Positions 62,521 to 64,000 of a stretch of 64,000 nucleotides of DNA are shown piece by piece. Each line of letters opens with the position of its first letter. Positions within the stretch are counted from its first letter, which is position 1. Made by a program: the position numbers and the translations under genes. Below the pieces are notes generated by a model. The model was not told the origin of the DNA and did not search any database. It was given only the letters and a program-made list of their open reading frames with translations. The stretch is from Amycolatopsis bartoniae (GTDB lineage: Bacteria; Actinomycetota; Actinomycetes; Mycobacteriales; Pseudonocardiaceae). Location: NCBI RefSeq assembly GCF_014191255.1, contig NZ_JACHWH010000006.1, positions 124,001-188,000 on the forward strand, read 5' to 3'.

Positions 62521-63645
62521 TCATCCGGCACCGGTGAACATCGCCACCATGCCGTGCGGCGCGTCGTCGCCGAACATCAGCTCGTACAGCTCGCCGCCGT
62601 CGGCCGCGGCTCGCGCGGCGCGCGGGAACATCGCCTGCTCGTACTCGGCGAGCGCCGCTTCGGCGTCGCCGGGATGCGTCGCCAGCGCGGTGGCGAGCTC
62701 GGCGCCGTCCTGCATCGCCAGGTTGGCGCCCTCGCCGTTCGGTGGCGCGAGGTGCGCGGCGTCACCGACCAGGGTCACGCCCGGCACGCGGTCCCAGCGG
62801 TGCCCGACCGGCAGGGTGTTGAGCGTGCGCAGGACCGGCGCGGTGTCGCTGTCGGTGATCAGCGCGGTCAGTTCCGGCGCCCAGCCGTCGAACTCCCGCG
62901 CGATCCGGGCGGTGGCCGCGGCGGCGTCGGTGAAGTCGATGGCGGCGAACCACTCCCGCGGCCGGGTCAGCGCCACGTACGTGTGCAGCGTCCCGCCGCT
63001 CTCCCGGTGGGCCAGGATTCCCTGGCCCGGCGCCAGCGCCATCAGCGCGCCGCCGCCCACGGCTTTCGCGGCGGCGGGATGGCGGGTGTCGCCGTCGAAC
63101 AGGTAGGTCTCGACGTACGAGCTGCCGGTGTACTCGGGCGTCGCGTCCGACAGCAGCGGCCGGACCCGCGACCACGCACCGTCCGCGCCCACCAGCAGGC
63201 CGATGGCGACGGTGGTGCCGTCGGCGAAGGCCACCTCGTGGCGGCCCTCGCCGAGGGAACGGACCCCGGCGACCTTGTGCCCCCACCGCACGGTTCCGTC
63301 GGGGAGTGACTCGATCAGCAACCGCCGTAGCTCCCCGCGTTGCACCTCGGGGCGGGTGCCCGTGCCGTCGTCGGGCTCGTCGAACAGGACGTTCCCGTCC
63401 CGGTCGAGGATGCGCGTCGCCTCGCGGCCTTCGAGGACGAGCGCGCGGAACCCGGCCGTCAGCCCCGCCGCTTCGAGTGCGGGCTGGCCGCTGTCCGCGT
63501 GGATGTCGAGCATCCCGCCCTGGCTGCGCGCCGTCGGCGATGCCTCCGCCTCGTAGACCGTGGCCGGGATGCCGTGAACGTGCAGGACGCGAGCGAGCAC
63601 GAGACCGCCGAGACCGGCACCGACGATCGTGACAGGCGTGTGCAT
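62521..63645 (-). CDS. FAD-dependent monooxygenase (TetX-like, group A)
   Basis: 374 residues. FAD-binding motif GAGLGGLVLARVL near the N-terminus, a middle DG motif (VGADGAWSRVRPLL) and the C-terminal GD motif VGDAAHLAPPNGEGANLAM. These hydroxylate aromatic or polyketide substrates, and the TetX type inactivates tetracyclines. A TetR-family gene is divergent, with twin operators between, so expression is likely induced by the substrate. The ATG follows a GGGGGAG site. Confidence 0.9.
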   Translation of the reverse strand: MHTPVTIVGAGLGGLVLARVLHVHGIPATVYEAEASPTARSQGGMLDIHADSGQPALEAAGLTAGFRALVLEGREATRILDRDGNVLFDEPDDGTGTRPEVQRGELRRLLIESLPDGTVRWGHKVAGVRSLGEGRHEVAFADGTTVAIGLLVGADGAWSRVRPLLSDATPEYTGSSYVETYLFDGDTRHPAAAKAVGGGALMALAPGQGILAHRESGGTLHTYVALTRPREWFAAIDFTDAAAATARIAREFDGWAPELTALITDSDTAPVLRTLNTLPVGHRWDRVPGVTLVGDAAHLAPPNGEGANLAMQDGAELATALATHPGDAEAALAEYEQAMFPRAARAAADGGELYELMFGDDAPHGMVAMFTGAG

Positions 63646-63659
63646 GGCAACTCCCCCTT

Positions 63660-63693
63660 CTGGAATGTCATTCCAGTTTGGAACGACATTCCA
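63660..63693. promoter_or_regulatory. Tandem TetR-type operators in the monooxygenase/regulator promoter
   Basis: CTGGAATGTCATTCCAG (63660-63676) is a perfect 17-base palindrome, and TGGAACGACATTCCA (63679-63693) repeats the same arms TGGAA/TTCCA. Centres are 18 bases apart, less than two helical turns, and both lie between the divergent start codons. They are candidate binding sites of the adjacent TetR protein. Confidence 0.75.
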
Positions 63694-63712
63694 GATATGT
63701 CAAGATGGGGGC

Positions 63713-64000
63713 ATGGCAACGCGGGCCCGCCGCCCCCAGCGGCGTAGTGAGGCACTGTCCCGGGAGCGGATCGTCGCGGCCGCCGTCGAGCTGCTCGACA
63801 CGGCCGGTGAGGGCGGGCTGACGTTCCGGGCGCTGACCGAGCGCCTCGCCACCGGCGCCGGAGCGATCTACTGGCACGTGGCGAACAAGGACGAGCTGCT
63901 CGACGCCGCCACCGACGCCGTCGTCGCCGCCGCGCTGGCCGTCGAACCCACCGGAGCCGCGGACCCGCGGGACGAGATCCGCGCCGTCGCGCTCGGCCTG
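63713..64000 (+). CDS. TetR-family regulator, 3' end outside window
   Basis: 96 codons are visible from ATG 63713. The N-terminal HTH is clear: RERIVAAAVELLDTAGEGG, then LTFRALTERLATGAGAIYWHVANKDELLDA, the usual TetR recognition region. It probably represses both itself and the divergent monooxygenase gene through the twin palindromes. The ligand domain is cut by the window end. Confidence 0.9.
   Translation, partial: MATRARRPQRRSEALSRERIVAAAVELLDTAGEGGLTFRALTERLATGAGAIYWHVANKDELLDAATDAVVAAALAVEPTGAADPRDEIRAVALGL

Overview
The window is very GC-rich, uses many GTG and some TTG starts, has tightly packed GTGA/ATGA-overlapping operons, F420-type luciferase-like oxidoreductases, LacI-controlled sugar operons and Tat-exported glycosidases. 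This points to a soil actinomycete, most likely a Pseudonocardiaceae member of the Amycolatopsis type. The genus is inferred from gene content and style. I see no rRNA, CRISPR array, insertion sequence or phage gene.

Layout. 1-4.2 kb: end of a GAF-SpoIIE phosphatase, a STAS protein, a DivIVA-like coiled-coil protein, a small membrane-anchored protein and a CorA-type transporter. 4.0-11.1 kb: an unusual nine-gene block with a CDP-alcohol phosphatidyltransferase, a zinc-less MDR dehydrogenase, a PTPS homologue lacking its catalytic and zinc residues, a glycosyltransferase, a methyltransferase, a flippase-like membrane protein, a creatininase-family hydrolase, a GTP cyclohydrolase II paralogue with its product-switch Tyr replaced by His, and an inositol-monophosphatase-like enzyme. 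It resembles the orphan GCH II/PTPS locus of Streptomyces coelicolor (SCO6650-SCO6655) and is the best candidate here for an undescribed pathway: GTP to a formylated pyrimidine, deformylation, then an unknown pterin- or pyrimidine-derived, possibly lipid-linked, glycoside. 11.2-16.5 kb: a luciferase-like oxidoreductase, a decayed oxidoreductase/MarR pair, a secreted GH3 glucosidase behind nested palindromes, and a lone LigD-type polymerase domain. 16.6-21.4 kb: a small secreted protein, a class I terpene synthase divergent from a polyprenyl diphosphate synthase plus a two-gene ABC transporter (terpenoid cluster), and a hypothetical protein. 21.4-22.6 kb: a candidate fluoride riboswitch, two crcB/fluC genes and a tRNA-Arg(ACG). 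22.5-28.4 kb: a five-gene peptide-type ABC importer whose last gene runs antisense into the tRNA.

28.7-56.0 kb is a nearly complete L-rhamnose system. A LacI-family repressor is divergent from an operon encoding an ABC importer (ATPase, two permeases, lipoprotein), mutarotase, isomerase, an aldolase-dehydrogenase fusion, a second isomerase-like protein, rhamnulokinase, the LutABC lactate oxidation complex and a small HTH protein. Four exported glycosidases follow (GH78, two GH106-type, GH127-type). Three copies of a TGAAACGTTTCA-like operator lie upstream of the repressor, the transport operon and the GH78 gene. Together the genes would release rhamnose from plant polymers or glycosides, import it, cleave it to DHAP and L-lactaldehyde, and oxidise the latter via L-lactate to pyruvate.

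56.0-64.0 kb: a hypothetical protein, a lipoprotein, a three-gene phosphorelay (receiver-SpoIIE phosphatase, CHASE3-type histidine kinase, Rcp1-like receiver), an F420-type oxidoreductase, a methyltransferase, and a TetX-like FAD monooxygenase divergent from a TetR regulator cut by the window end, with two tandem palindromic operators between them.
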